DNA of 64,000 nt from Amycolatopsis sp. WAC 01376 (GTDB taxonomy: Bacteria > Actinomycetota > Actinomycetes > Mycobacteriales > Pseudonocardiaceae), in contig NZ_QHKL01000004.1 in NCBI RefSeq assembly GCF_003947415.1, forward strand, positions 682,001-746,000, in the 5' to 3' direction. Shown here piece after piece: positions 16,400 through 25,475 of the stretch (its first letter is position 1; each line of letters opens with the position of its first letter). A program made the position numbers and the translations under genes. Below the pieces are notes generated by a model, which was not told the DNA's origin, did not search any database, and worked only from the letters and a program-made list of their open reading frames with translations.

Positions 16400-18042
16400 T
16401 CCATCGCAGGCTCCTGCGGCTGGCGGGTGTCGTCCTCGCGCCCGTCCTGCTGCTCGCGGTGCTGTCGATACTCGTGTCGGCCTGCTATGTCGGCGGAGCC
16501 GTCCTGACGGCGTCCGTCCTCACCGATCTCACCCGCGGCGGGGACTTCACCACCGTGGCACCCGCGATCGCCGCCTTGACCGGCGTCGTCGGCGTGCGCG
16601 CGGTCCTGCTGTGGGCGCGGGAGGTCGCCGCGGCCCGGTTCGGCATCGCCATCCGCACCAGGCTGCGCGGCGAACTTCTGCACCGCATCACCCTGCTGGG
16701 ACCGGCTTGGACGCGGGGAGAGCGCACGGGGGCGATCACGCACACGGTCGTCGACGGGGTCGAAGCCCTCGACGCCTACTACAGCCGCTATCTGCCGCAA
16801 CTGCTCGTGACCTGTCTGGTTCCGGCCGCCGTCGCCGGATGGCTGTTCACCGTCTCCGTCCCCGCCGCCGCGATCCTCGCGACGGCGGTCCTGTGCGCCG
16901 TGGCGGTCCCCCGCTTCTGGGATGCCCGGCTGCTCCGGACGGGCCGAACCCGGTGGAGCGCCTACGAAAAGCTGGCGGCCGACTATCTGGAGGCGACCCA
17001 GTCGATCGGCGTCCTCCGGCTCTTCGGCGCGGGCCGCCGGGCGGGCGAGGCGCTCGCCCACCGCGGTGACCGCCTGCACCGGGTCACGATGGCCCAGCTG
17101 CGCGTCTCGCTGGTGGAAGCGGGAGTCAGCGCCTTGGCACTGCACCTCGGCCTCGCGGCCACGGTGGTCGTCGCGTGCGCCGGAGTCGTCGGCGGTCAGG
17201 CGCCCGCCGCGTCGGTGTTCCTGTTCTTGTTGTGCGCCAGGGAATGCTTCCGTCCCGTGCTCGACCTGTCCGCCCACTGGCACGTCGGCTACCAAGGGCT
17301 GGGCGCGGTCGAGGGCATCGACGAGATCATGACGGCGCGTCCGCAGGTCGCCGACACCGGCACGCGCACCGAACCCGCTCGGCACGGCGCCCGGCTGCGG
17401 CTGCGGGAGGTCGGTTACCGGTACCCGAACGGCGCCGGCGTTTCCGGCATCAGCTTCGAATGCGCGCCGGGCAACACGACCGGGATCGTGGGCCCGTCGG
17501 GCGCCGGGAAGAGCACGATCGCCCGGCTTGTCGTCCGCGAGGCCGACCCGCAGCAGGGGACGATCGAACTCGACGGAACCCCGATCACCGGGTACACCCT
17601 CGCGGCGCTGCGCGCGAGCATCGGCGTCGTCGGCCAGCACACCTATCTTTTCCATGGCACCGTGGAAGAAAACCTCCGGCTCACCCGGCCCGGTGCCACG
17701 CACGACGAGATCCGCACCGCCGCCCACGTCGCGGACGCGATCGAGTTCGTCGAGGCACTCCCCCACGGCTTCGCGACGGTCCTCACCGAGAACGGGAACC
17801 AGCTGTCCGGCGGCCAGCGGCAACGCCTCGCCATCGCCAGGGCGGTGCTCGCCGCGCCTCCGGTGCTGCTGCTCGACGAAGCGACCTCGGCACTGGACGT
17901 CGACACCGAGAAACGCGTTCTCACCCGGCTGGCGGAGCATTGCGAGGGCACCACCCGGGTCGTGATCGCCCACCGCGAGAGCGCCCTGCGCGACGCCGGC
18001 GCGATCGTCACGATCGAGTCCGGGCAAGTGGTCCACTCGTGA
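16396..18042 (+). CDS. ABC transporter, fused permease-ATPase, half 1 (YbtP/IrtA type)
   Basis: 548 residues, GTG start overlapping the lipoprotein stop. Six membrane spans occupy residues 1-310. The ATPase domain follows with Walker A GPSGAGKSTIARLV, signature LSGGQRQRLAIARAV, Walker B LLLDEATSALD and H-loop VIAHRES. Exporter-fold pairs like this, next to siderophore binding proteins, act as importers in the YbtPQ and IrtAB systems. The heterodimer partner is the next gene. Unlike mycobacterial IrtA there is no fused siderophore-interacting reductase domain. Confidence 0.85.
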   Translation: MIHRRLLRLAGVVLAPVLLLAVLSILVSACYVGGAVLTASVLTDLTRGGDFTTVAPAIAALTGVVGVRAVLLWAREVAAARFGIAIRTRLRGELLHRITLLGPAWTRGERTGAITHTVVDGVEALDAYYSRYLPQLLVTCLVPAAVAGWLFTVSVPAAAILATAVLCAVAVPRFWDARLLRTGRTRWSAYEKLAADYLEATQSIGVLRLFGAGRRAGEALAHRGDRLHRVTMAQLRVSLVEAGVSALALHLGLAATVVVACAGVVGGQAPAASVFLFLLCARECFRPVLDLSAHWHVGYQGLGAVEGIDEIMTARPQVADTGTRTEPARHGARLRLREVGYRYPNGAGVSGISFECAPGNTTGIVGPSGAGKSTIARLVVREADPQQGTIELDGTPITGYTLAALRASIGVVGQHTYLFHGTVEENLRLTRPGATHDEIRTAAHVADAIEFVEALPHGFATVLTENGNQLSGGQRQRLAIARAVLAAPPVLLLDEATSALDVDTEKRVLTRLAEHCEGTTRVVIAHRESALRDAGAIVTIESGQVVHS

Positions 18043-19673
18043 GCGGGCCACTCCGGCGACTCCTGCCAGTCATCGGCGAGCAACGGGCCACCTTCGTCTG
18101 GACGGTCGTGAGCAACGCGGCCGTCCAACTCGGTGCGCTGACGACGACCGTGCTCGGCACGTGGCTCGCCGGGCAGGCCGCGGCGACCAGCACCGCGCCA
18201 CTGGCCGTCGTCGCGACCGTCCTCTGCGGACTCGCCGTAGTGACCGCGGCGATGACCTGGCGCGAGTCCTGGGTCTCCCACGAGCTGGCCTACCGGCTGA
18301 TCGGCACCTTGCGTTCCCGGGTGTTCGACCGGCTCCGCGTGAGCCTGCCCGACCGCCGGAAGCCACGCAGGAGCGGCGATCTCGTGTCCGTCGCCTTCGC
18401 CGACATCGACCGTCTCGAATGGCTCTACGCCCACACCGCGGCCCAAGCACTCACCTCGGCCATGATGATCGCCGCCACCTCGACCCTGTCGCTCCTCGTC
18501 ACGCCGTGGCTGCTGCTGGCGTGGGTACCGTTCGTCGTCGTGACCGCGGCGCTGCCGTGGCTGTCCGGCCGAGCGGGAACGCGACAGGGCACCGAACTCA
18601 CCGAGGCCGCCGCGACCCTCAACGCCGAACTCGTCGACGCCGTCCGTGGACTCGGCGAGCTCAGCAGTGCGGGAGCCCTGCACCGGCGCACCGCCGCCCT
18701 GGAAGAACAGACGAGTGCGCTGACCGCCGTGCAAACGAGGATCGGCTCCCGGATCGGTGGGGAACGCGCTGTCACGGACTCGGCTCTGTCGCTCAGCGCG
18801 ATCGGCGCGCTCGCGGTCTGTGCGGCGAATCTCGACACGATCGACCGCGCGCTCGCACCGGTCGCCATGGTGCTGGCCACCGCGGCACTCGGTCCGATCG
18901 CGCAGATTTCGGATCTGCTGCGCAACGTCGGCACGCTGCGCGCCGCCGGTACCAGGATCACCGAAATCCTCGACCGGGCACCGGCGGTCGACGAGCCCCG
19001 CGTGCCCCGGCCCCTGCCGCCGCGCGATCGCGCGACCGGACTCGTCTTCGATCACGTGTCCTTCGGTTACCGCGACGACGCTCCACCGGTCCTGCACGAC
19101 GTGTCGTTCACCGTCCGCCCTGGGGAAAGGGTCGCCCTCACCGGGCCGTCCGGTGCGGGCAAGACCACGTGCGCGCTGCTCGCGACCCGGATGTGGGATC
19201 CCGACGCCGGCCGCATCACCCTGGACGGCGTCGACCTCACCGAGCTGACCGACGACGACCTCCGCCGCGCGATCAGCGCCGTTCCCCAGGAACCCGGCCT
19301 CCTCACCGGGACGATCACCACCAACATCCGGCTCGGCAACCCCCAAGCCGACGACACCGAAGTCGAACGGGCCGCGCGGCGGGCGGGGATCCTCGACCCG
19401 GGAACCGGATTCCCCGCCGGACTCGCCACCGTCGTCGGCGAATCCGGTGACGGACTGTCCGGTGGCCAGCGAGCACGAGTCGCCGTCGCCAGGGCACTGC
19501 TGATGAATCCGCGCGTTCTCATCCTCGACGAGGCCACCGCCAACCTCGACCCCGAAGCCGACGAAGCCATCACCGCGGCACTCGCCTCCGCCGGGAACGA
19601 CATCGGTGTCCTCGTCATCGCCCACCGCCCCGCCACACTGGCCGGCTGTCACCGCAACGTTCGGCTGGACTGA
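18039..19673 (+). CDS. ABC transporter, fused permease-ATPase, half 2 (YbtQ/IrtB type)
   Basis: 544 residues, GTG start overlapping the previous stop by 4 bases. The membrane domain (residues 1-300) includes SHELAYRLIGTLRSRVFDRL and the EXE-like loop DAVRGLGELSSAGAL. The ATPase has Walker A GPSGAGKTTCALLA, signature LSGGQRARVAVARAL, Walker B LILDEATANLD and H-loop VIAHRPA. It pairs with half 1. It is the last gene of the metal-uptake operon; the 280 bases after it hold no clear gene or terminator. Confidence 0.85.
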   Translation: MSGPLRRLLPVIGEQRATFVWTVVSNAAVQLGALTTTVLGTWLAGQAAATSTAPLAVVATVLCGLAVVTAAMTWRESWVSHELAYRLIGTLRSRVFDRLRVSLPDRRKPRRSGDLVSVAFADIDRLEWLYAHTAAQALTSAMMIAATSTLSLLVTPWLLLAWVPFVVVTAALPWLSGRAGTRQGTELTEAAATLNAELVDAVRGLGELSSAGALHRRTAALEEQTSALTAVQTRIGSRIGGERAVTDSALSLSAIGALAVCAANLDTIDRALAPVAMVLATAALGPIAQISDLLRNVGTLRAAGTRITEILDRAPAVDEPRVPRPLPPRDRATGLVFDHVSFGYRDDAPPVLHDVSFTVRPGERVALTGPSGAGKTTCALLATRMWDPDAGRITLDGVDLTELTDDDLRRAISAVPQEPGLLTGTITTNIRLGNPQADDTEVERAARRAGILDPGTGFPAGLATVVGESGDGLSGGQRARVAVARALLMNPRVLILDEATANLDPEADEAITAALASAGNDIGVLVIAHRPATLAGCHRNVRLD

Positions 19674-19954
19674 AGGCCGCACGCCCGAACGTCCGTTTCC
19701 AGGACCGGCGAATCGCCGAACTCGAAGTACAGCTACTCGGGTCGCGATACAGAGCAAAGCAATCAAGAAAATGACTGTGCAGGACGAAATTGTGGCGACG
19801 TGAGCCAGCACGCCCAGGCAAGGGAGGCTCTCACAGTACCTGTATCACCAGGGTCTCCCAGACGTCCAAGACGCCTGTCAACCTGTTCGAGCCGGCTGCA
19901 CCGGACGCGCGACGGTGTCAGCACATACTTCCACGATAGAACGGACGACGATCA

Positions 19955-20758
19955 ATGGCGGACAACCAGTTCACCACTCACTCAGACCTTTTCGATCTGA
20001 GTGGGAAGTACGCACTTGTCACTGGCGGCACCAGGGGCATCGGGATGATGATCGCGCGCGGCCTTCTGCAGGCGGGCGCCCGCGTCGTCGTCAGCTCACG
20101 CAAGGCGGACGCGTGCGCGGAGGCACAGCGTCTACTGTCGGAATTCGGCGACGTTCGAGCAATCCCCGCCGACCTGTCCAGGTACGACGAGTGTCAGCGC
20201 CTCGCTGATCTGGTCAAGGCCGGCTCGGAACGCCTGGACATCCTCGTCAACAACGCGGGAGCGATGTGGCGTGAGCCGCTGGAGACGTTCCCGGCCGAGG
20301 CCTGGGACGCAGTGATCGACCTCAACCTCAAGGCGCCGTTCTGGCTGGTGCAGGCGCTGCTGCCCGCACTGCGCAGGGCGGGCACCGCCGATGATCCCGC
20401 GCGGATCATCAACATCGGCAGTATCGCCGCCATCCACGTCGCCGAGGCGCCCAACTACTCGTACGCCAGCAGCAAAGCGGCACTCCATCAACTCACCAGG
20501 GTGCTTGCCAGGGAACTGGGCCCACAGCACATCACGGTGAACGCGGTAGCCCCAGGAGTGTTCCCGTCGCGGATGATGGCGGCCACGATCGACGCCATCG
20601 GCGACACGATCGCGGCGAAGGCTCCCCTGCGCCGACTCGGCCGCGACGACGACATGGCAGGTGTCGCCGTGTTCCTCGCCAGCCGGGCCGGGTCCTACCT
20701 GACGGGCACCATCGTCCCGGTCGACGGCGGCACCGCCACGACCGCATCGGGTACCTAG
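19955..20758 (+). CDS. SDR family oxidoreductase
   Basis: 267 residues, classical short-chain dehydrogenase. The NAD(P) site TGGTRGIGMMIARGLL, the NNAG motif in LDILVNNAGAMW, and the catalytic Ser (NIGSIAAI) and Tyr-x3-Lys (YSYASSKAAL) are all present. The basic residues SSRKADA after strand 2 favour NADPH. The end TGTIVPVDGGTA is standard. The overall pattern is close to RhlG/FabG-like 3-oxoacyl reductases, but the substrate is unknown. The adjacent MmyB-type regulator, 94 bases downstream on the same strand, probably controls it. Confidence 0.88.
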   Translation: MADNQFTTHSDLFDLSGKYALVTGGTRGIGMMIARGLLQAGARVVVSSRKADACAEAQRLLSEFGDVRAIPADLSRYDECQRLADLVKAGSERLDILVNNAGAMWREPLETFPAEAWDAVIDLNLKAPFWLVQALLPALRRAGTADDPARIINIGSIAAIHVAEAPNYSYASSKAALHQLTRVLARELGPQHITVNAVAPGVFPSRMMAATIDAIGDTIAAKAPLRRLGRDDDMAGVAVFLASRAGSYLTGTIVPVDGGTATTASGT

Positions 20759-20852
20759 GCGTCGGCCCCTCGTGAATACCTCCAAGCCGGGTCTCGACGG
20801 GGGGTACCAGCAGTACCTCCTTACGCCCGCGGGCAGGGCCTATGGTGAAGGG

Positions 20853-21743
20853 GTGGTCAAGATCGATCTGCGCACTGAGATCAAGGAGTTCCTGAGCTCG
20901 CGTCGCGCGCGGATCACACCAGAGCGGGCCGGGCTGCCCGCCTACGGAGGCAACCGCCGGGTCAAAGGTCTGCGTCGCGAAGAGGTAGCTCTACTGGCCG
21001 GGGTATCGGTCGACTACTACGTGCGTATGGAGCGCGGCAGCCTCACCGGCGCCTCCGATGGGGTGCTCGACGCGGTGGCCTCTGCCTTGCAACTTGACGA
21101 GGCCGAGCGCGATCACCTCTTCCACCTCGCGCGGCAGTCCAGGGCACCCAGCGGTCCACGCCGGCGGCGACCCGCCGTGACGGTGCGTCCGGCGCTTCAG
21201 CAGGTGCTCGACGCCATCACCGATGCGCCGGCGTGGATTTGCAACAGCCGTTATGACGTGCTGGCCGTGAATCACCTTGCCCGGGCGCTGTATTCACCGG
21301 TGCTGGCCGACACGCGACGGCCGGCGAACACCGCGCGATTCGTGTATCTGGATCCCGAAGCGGCAAAGACGTTCTTTGTCGACTATGACCGAATCGCCTG
21401 CGACGTGGCCGCGAAGCTACGCATGGAAGCAGGCCGCAATCCGCACGACGAGGAGCTGATCGCCCTAGTCGGTGAATTATCGACACGCAGTGAACTATTT
21501 CGGCAACGGTGGGCATCTCAGGACGTTCGGCTCCACCGGTCCGGACGCAAGCGCATGCACCATCCGGTAGTGGGCCGGCTCGACCTGGACGTCGAGTCGA
21601 TGGAGCTGCCTGCCGAACCCGGCCTGGTCCTGACCGTCTACACCGCGCCGGCCGGCACGGCGACCGCGGACGGTCTGGCCCTACTGGCGTCGTGGGCCGC
21701 CGGCCAGGCGAGGCCGGCGACCGAGATTCAAGCACTCAGCTGA
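20853..21743 (+). CDS. MmyB-like helix-turn-helix transcriptional regulator
   Basis: 296 residues from the GTG at 20853. A TTG-free upstream extension to 20772 is open but lacks family character. LRTEIKEFLSSRRARITPER, VKGLRREEVALLAGVSVDYY and VRMERGSLTGAS form the HTH. The C-terminal MmyB-like ligand domain follows (AWICNSRYDVLAVNHLARAL; FFVDYDRIACDVAAKLRMEA; RLHRSGRKRMHHPVVGRLDL). A TATGGT box at 20841-20846 lies 7 bases before the GTG, so the mRNA may be leaderless. MmyB proteins bind fatty-acid-like ligands and commonly regulate neighbouring SDR genes. Confidence 0.85.
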   Translation: MVKIDLRTEIKEFLSSRRARITPERAGLPAYGGNRRVKGLRREEVALLAGVSVDYYVRMERGSLTGASDGVLDAVASALQLDEAERDHLFHLARQSRAPSGPRRRRPAVTVRPALQQVLDAITDAPAWICNSRYDVLAVNHLARALYSPVLADTRRPANTARFVYLDPEAAKTFFVDYDRIACDVAAKLRMEAGRNPHDEELIALVGELSTRSELFRQRWASQDVRLHRSGRKRMHHPVVGRLDLDVESMELPAEPGLVLTVYTAPAGTATADGLALLASWAAGQARPATEIQALS

Positions 21744-22010
21744 TATTCCGACCTTTCCAGTCCGTCTGAGTCAGCGCTGAACGATCGGCGAGAGCGTCGG
21801 GCCCGAGTCGGGAAGGAACACGACTACAACCGTCACCGCCGCCTGGACATGCCGGTCGCCGAGCATCTGGGCGAGTTCACCGCGGGCCTGGACGCGACAT
21901 GGCGGCAAATGGCGGCCCGCATGGAGGATTCGTACCCGGCCGCGAAGGTCGAGGTCGTCGTCCTGGCCGACGGCGGTCGCGCCCGACTGAGCTGGGTATT
22001 CGGGGCGTGA
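21744..22010 (+). pseudogene. C-terminal fragment of an unrecognised protein
   Basis: An open frame without a start ends at the TGA at 22008-22010: DMPVAEHLGEFTAGLDATWR, QMAARMEDSYPAAKVEVVVL and ADGGRARLSWVFGA. It has ordinary globular composition and a clean stop but no 5' part, because the preceding regulator stops in the same frame. I do not recognise it. It may be the truncated flank of whatever the palindromic element next to it inserted into. Confidence 0.35.
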
Positions 22011-22192
22011 CTCTGGGAGCCGTCGCGCTTGAGCGTCCATAAGGGACACTGTCGAGTGATGAAATGTCTGGTTGATGCCTGTATGCGCGGCTTTGCGTGG
22101 GGGTCGTGAGTGGTAATGAGCGTTAGAGCGGACCGGTATTTGCTTACCCACACTTGACCAGGGCAAAGGTGAAGCGTCAGCGGCGGCGCGTT

Positions 22193-22241
22193 CGAGTGTG
22201 GAGGATTCGGGACATTGGACGTCCCGAATCCTCCACACTCG
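22193..22241. repeat. Hairpin 1 of the palindromic element (21-bp perfect stem)
   Basis: Bases 22193-22213 pair perfectly with 22221-22241 around a 7-base loop. The stem core GGATTCGGGAC/GTCCCGAATCC is shared in part by the other two hairpins. Confidence 0.8.
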
Positions 22242-22299
22242 GACCACACGACCACCTGGCCTGTACGAGGGTGACGGCTGAGCGCGTGCCGGACGTTGA

Positions 22300-22342
22300 C
22301 GATGCAGGAATCGGGACATTGAGTGTCCCAATTCCTCCATCG
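22300..22342. repeat. Hairpin 2 of the palindromic element
   Basis: CGATG-C-AGGAAT-C-GGGACA (22300-22318) pairs with TGTCCC-A-ATTCCT-C-CATCG (22324-22342) with two mismatches. The apex GGGACATTG recurs in hairpin 1. Confidence 0.75.
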
Positions 22343-22356
22343 TCGTGGGGTTCGCC

Positions 22357-22403
22357 GAGCGGGGAAGATTCGGGACGTTGAACGTCCGGAATCTTCCCCG
22401 CTC
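22357..22403. repeat. Hairpin 3 of the palindromic element
   Basis: Bases 22357-22379 pair with 22381-22403 (22 of 23). The apex GGGACGTTGAACGTCC is a close variant of the other two. Confidence 0.75.
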
Positions 22404-22480
22404 ACCCACATCAGCATCCAGTGGGTAGGCAAATACAGGTCCACCAGAACGCTCATTACCACTCACGACCCCCACGCAAA

Positions 22481-22848
22481 GTACCCATAACGGACACCGT
22501 GGTCCGGCTGACGTCCCTTGTGGACGGCCAAGAGCGCGCTAGGCCTCTGGCGATCCCGCTCCGCCACCGACTCGTTCATGCCACCTTTGCCTTACCTCTC
22601 AATAAAGGCTGGCGGGTGCGGCCGTCTGCTGTTACGGTGACGCGTCCGAGTTCGACATGGTGCGAGAGATTGGGAGGTGGGTTGATGATCGCGGTGAAGA
22701 CCGCTGCCTTGTGCAGCGCCCGGATCATCCTCACGTCCTGGGTTCCGGTCTGATCGATTCCCATCGCCGATAGCGGCGCGAACCACATCGGTTCGCCGCC
22801 TCGATGGTTTCGGTGTCTGAGCGGGGCCCCTTTCCCAAGGGTCTCACT
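22481..22848. other. Gap between the palindromic element and rsgA
   Basis: No convincing gene. The outward extension of the element's inverted repeat (TCCCTTGTGGACG near 22515 against CGTCCATAAGGGA near 22035) lies here. A short plus-strand frame ending at 22753 has no ribosome site or family. Confidence 0.4.
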
Positions 22849-23931
22849 ATGTATTCATCTCGACCTTCCTCGTCCTCGTTCGATCTGTCCGCGCTCGGTT
22901 GGGACGACTCGTTCGCAGCACTGTTCGGAGAGCATGCGGCCGCCGGCCTGGTTCCCGCTCGCGTCGTGCGGGTCGACCGCGGCCGCTGTGACACGCTCAC
23001 CGCATCGGGTCCCGTCCGCGCGGACAGCGTGGCGGTAGCCTCCCTCGACCCCGCCCATTCCGTGTGCACAGGCGACTGGGCAGCACTGCGTCTGGGCCCG
23101 GAGCCGGAACTGGTGGCCCTGCTGCCACGGCGCAGCGCGATCACCCGGGCCTCGTCGGATCGGACCTCCCACCAGCAGGTCTTGGCGGCGAACATCGACT
23201 CCGTCGTCATCGCGGTCTCGCTCGCGGAACCGCTGAACGCGGGCCGGGTCGAGCGCCTGCTCGCGCTGGCCTGGGACAGCGGTGCGAAACCGGTCGTCGT
23301 ACTCACCAAAGCCGACGTCGCCGACGACCCCGGTACGGCCCTGGCCGTCATCTCCGCCCTGGCGCCCGGTGTGGACATCGTCACCACCAGCGCCACGACA
23401 GGTGCGGGTCTGGACGTCCTGTCGGAGGTGGTGACCGGGACCGCGGTCCTGCTCGGCCCGTCGGGGGCGGGAAAGTCCACGCTTGCCAATGCTTTACTCG
23501 GGCGAGAACACATGGGCACCAACGAAGTCCGGGCCGGCGACGGCAAGGGCAGGCACACCACCGTGCACCGCGAGTTGCTGCCGCTGCCCGGCGGCGGGGT
23601 GCTCATCGATACCCCGGGGTTGCGAGGTATCGGCTTGCAGGATGCCGCGGACGGCGTCGAGCGGGTGTTCTCCGAGATCGAGGCCTACGCCCGGGACTGC
23701 GCCTTCCGTGATTGCGAACATCGCAGCGAACCCGGCTGCGCCGTACAGGAAGCTGTGGTCGTCGGCATGCTGGATGTGGGCCGACTCGACCGGTACCGAA
23801 AGCTGTTGCGCGAAAGTGAGCGGGCAGCGGCCCGGGGGAACGCCCGGGAGTCGAGCAAGCGAAGCAAAACCAAGAAGGCGATCACGCGGGATCTGCGCGC
23901 GACCTACCGATTCCGCGACAGCCAGCGCTGA
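22849..23931 (+). CDS. rsgA: Ribosome small subunit-dependent GTPase A
   Basis: 360 residues from the ATG at 22849, after AAGGG. The order of GTPase motifs is circularly permuted as in RsgA/YjeQ: G4 (VVVLTKADV) comes before G1 (LLGPSGAGKSTLANALLG) and G3 (IDTPGLRG). An N-terminal OB-fold (GLVPARVVRVDRGRCDTLTA) precedes it, and a C-terminal zinc site (CAFRDCEHRSEPGC) and a basic tail (SSKRSKTKKAITRDL) follow. RsgA is a late 30S assembly checkpoint GTPase. Position next to a repeat element and accessory genes suggests this may be a second copy rather than the housekeeping one, but that cannot be judged here. Confidence 0.92.
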   Translation: MYSSRPSSSSFDLSALGWDDSFAALFGEHAAAGLVPARVVRVDRGRCDTLTASGPVRADSVAVASLDPAHSVCTGDWAALRLGPEPELVALLPRRSAITRASSDRTSHQQVLAANIDSVVIAVSLAEPLNAGRVERLLALAWDSGAKPVVVLTKADVADDPGTALAVISALAPGVDIVTTSATTGAGLDVLSEVVTGTAVLLGPSGAGKSTLANALLGREHMGTNEVRAGDGKGRHTTVHRELLPLPGGGVLIDTPGLRGIGLQDAADGVERVFSEIEAYARDCAFRDCEHRSEPGCAVQEAVVVGMLDVGRLDRYRKLLRESERAAARGNARESSKRSKTKKAITRDLRATYRFRDSQR

Positions 23932-24053
23932 CGCCGCGTGTGGCATCACGCATCCGGGGACCTCCCGGCCCGCGCGCCGCTGCCTGCCGCAGCGCTTGCG
24001 TCCGCCGGCGTCCTCGCCGAGCAACTCACCATCACGAATTGGAGAAAACCGTT

Positions 24054-24566
24054 TTGAATTCTCATCCCGGCTGGATCACTCGCGCCGAGACCGACGCTGA
24101 CATCCCCGCGATCCGCGAGATCAACCTCGCCGCGTTCGACACCGCCGAGGAGGCCGACCTCGTCGATGCGCTACGCACCGACTCGGCGTGGATAGACGGC
24201 TTGTCCATCTTCAGCGCCGGACCGGACGGCAAGCCCGTCGGATACGCGCTGCTGACTCGCTGTCATGTCGATGACACCCCGGCGCTATGCCTGGGACCGT
24301 GCGCGGTCCTGCCCGCATACCAGAAGACCGGGGCAGGTTCCGCCGCGATCCGTGCCGCTCTCGAGGCCGCCGAGCAGGCGGGTGAGCACTTCGTGATCGT
24401 TCTCGGGCATCCGGCCTACTACCCGCGGTTCGGATTCACCCGCGCATCGGAATACGGCATCCGGCTCAGTATCGACGTCCCCGATGAGGCATTGATGGCA
24501 CTGAGCCTCGACTCTGAGCAGCTGCCCAGCGGCACCGTCCGCTACGCAGCACCGTTCGGCATCTGA
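24054..24566 (+). CDS. GNAT family N-acetyltransferase
   Basis: 170 residues from TTG at 24054, with GGAGAA 7 bases before it. The family's features are GPCAVLPAYQKTGAGSAAIR (acetyl-CoA loop), EHFVIVLGHPAYYPRFGFTR and SEYGIRLSIDVPDEALMALS. This LGHP-x-YYPRFGF form is the YhbS-like subgroup that acts on small molecules or lipid-linked substrates. It lies between rsgA and a methyltransferase gene, all in the same direction with gaps of about 100 bases. Confidence 0.87.
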   Translation: MNSHPGWITRAETDADIPAIREINLAAFDTAEEADLVDALRTDSAWIDGLSIFSAGPDGKPVGYALLTRCHVDDTPALCLGPCAVLPAYQKTGAGSAAIRAALEAAEQAGEHFVIVLGHPAYYPRFGFTRASEYGIRLSIDVPDEALMALSLDSEQLPSGTVRYAAPFGI

Positions 24567-24668
24567 CCCACTCCGTTCCGCCCTGTCCCGTTGTCCTGGG
24601 TCGGCCCGCAGACATGCGGGCCGGCCCAGGCCGCGGGCCGATATCCCCTGCCTCCGAAAGATTCCCGC

Positions 24669-25430
24669 ATGACGCAATCCCACTCCAACCCCGTCATCGA
24701 CGCCTTTTTCGCCCTCCACCACAACCTGCCCCGGCAAGGTCCCGGATCCGACGAAACCACCCGCCACCTCCTTCGACTGGCCGACCACGGCCGGTCCCGC
24801 CCGCGGGTGCTCGACGTGGGTTGCGGGCCAGGGCGGGCCACACTGCTGCTCGCCTCCGAGGCCGACGCACACGTCGTTGCCGTGGATCTGCATCAACCGT
24901 TCCTCAAGGAGCTCGCAGACACCGCAGCACAGCAGGATCTGACCGAACGAATCTCGACGGTCAACTGCTCGATGAACCAGCTCCCGTTTCCCGATCACAG
25001 CTTCGACATGATCTGGGCCGAAGGCGCGGTCTACAACATCGGCTTCGACACCGCCCTGCGGGCATGGCGTCGGCTGCTGACCCCCAATGGTGTTCTCGTC
25101 GTCACCGAGATCGAATGGTCCACCGCCACTCCGGCACCACCGACGAGAGCCTTCTGGGCCAACTCCTACCCGCTGCGGACCACCGAGGAGAACACGGCCG
25201 CAGCACAGTCCGCCGGGTATCGGGTGAGCGCCCACTATCCGTTGCCCGAAAGCGACTGGTGGGACGAGTACTACACACCGCTGAGCGAACGCCTCGACGC
25301 CGCCGACCCGGCCCGACCGGGCATGGCCGAGGCCATCTCCGCCCAACGAGAAGAGATCACCCTGCGCCGCGAACATGGTGGTGACTACCGATACGCCGGC
25401 TACATCCTGCACCCGGCCCAGACCGCGTGA
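24669..25430 (+). CDS. Class I SAM-dependent methyltransferase
   Basis: 253 residues from the ATG at 24669. Motif I VLDVGCGPGRATLLLAS, the acidic end of strand 2 (VVAVDLHQPFL) and motif II SFDMIWAEGAVYNIGF are typical of the Methyltransf_11/25 group. The C-terminal half (WWDEYYTPLSERLD; LRREHGGDYRYAGYILHPA) should cap a small-molecule substrate, which cannot be named. The upstream GNAT and downstream TPR genes run in the same direction. Confidence 0.87.
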   Translation: MTQSHSNPVIDAFFALHHNLPRQGPGSDETTRHLLRLADHGRSRPRVLDVGCGPGRATLLLASEADAHVVAVDLHQPFLKELADTAAQQDLTERISTVNCSMNQLPFPDHSFDMIWAEGAVYNIGFDTALRAWRRLLTPNGVLVVTEIEWSTATPAPPTRAFWANSYPLRTTEENTAAAQSAGYRVSAHYPLPESDWWDEYYTPLSERLDAADPARPGMAEAISAQREEITLRREHGGDYRYAGYILHPAQTA

Positions 25431-25475
25431 CCCTCCTCTCGATCGAGAGGGCAGTTCATCACCAGGGAAGGCAGC

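Larger units (their letters stand above)
22092..22480. repeat. Noncoding element with 33-bp perfect terminal inverted repeats
   Basis: Bases 22092-22124 and 22448-22480 are perfect inverted copies (33 of 33). The similarity continues imperfectly inwards (TATTTGCTTACCCAC against GTGGGTAGGCAAATA) and, more weakly, outwards. The interior carries three separate long hairpins and no gene. This looks like a MITE-like or composite extragenic palindrome element. No target duplication or transposase was found. Confidence 0.7.

Noticed and set aside
17643..19811. Minus-strand open frame of 722 residues opposite the ABC genes
   Set aside because: Both ABC proteins on the plus strand have complete motifs; the antisense product is low-complexity.
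21833..22462. Minus-strand frame through the palindromic element
   Set aside because: Its repeated peptide pieces are simply translations of the inverted repeats and hairpins.
22092..22480. CRISPR array
   Set aside because: The repeats are inverted and nested, not direct and regularly spaced, and no cas gene is near.
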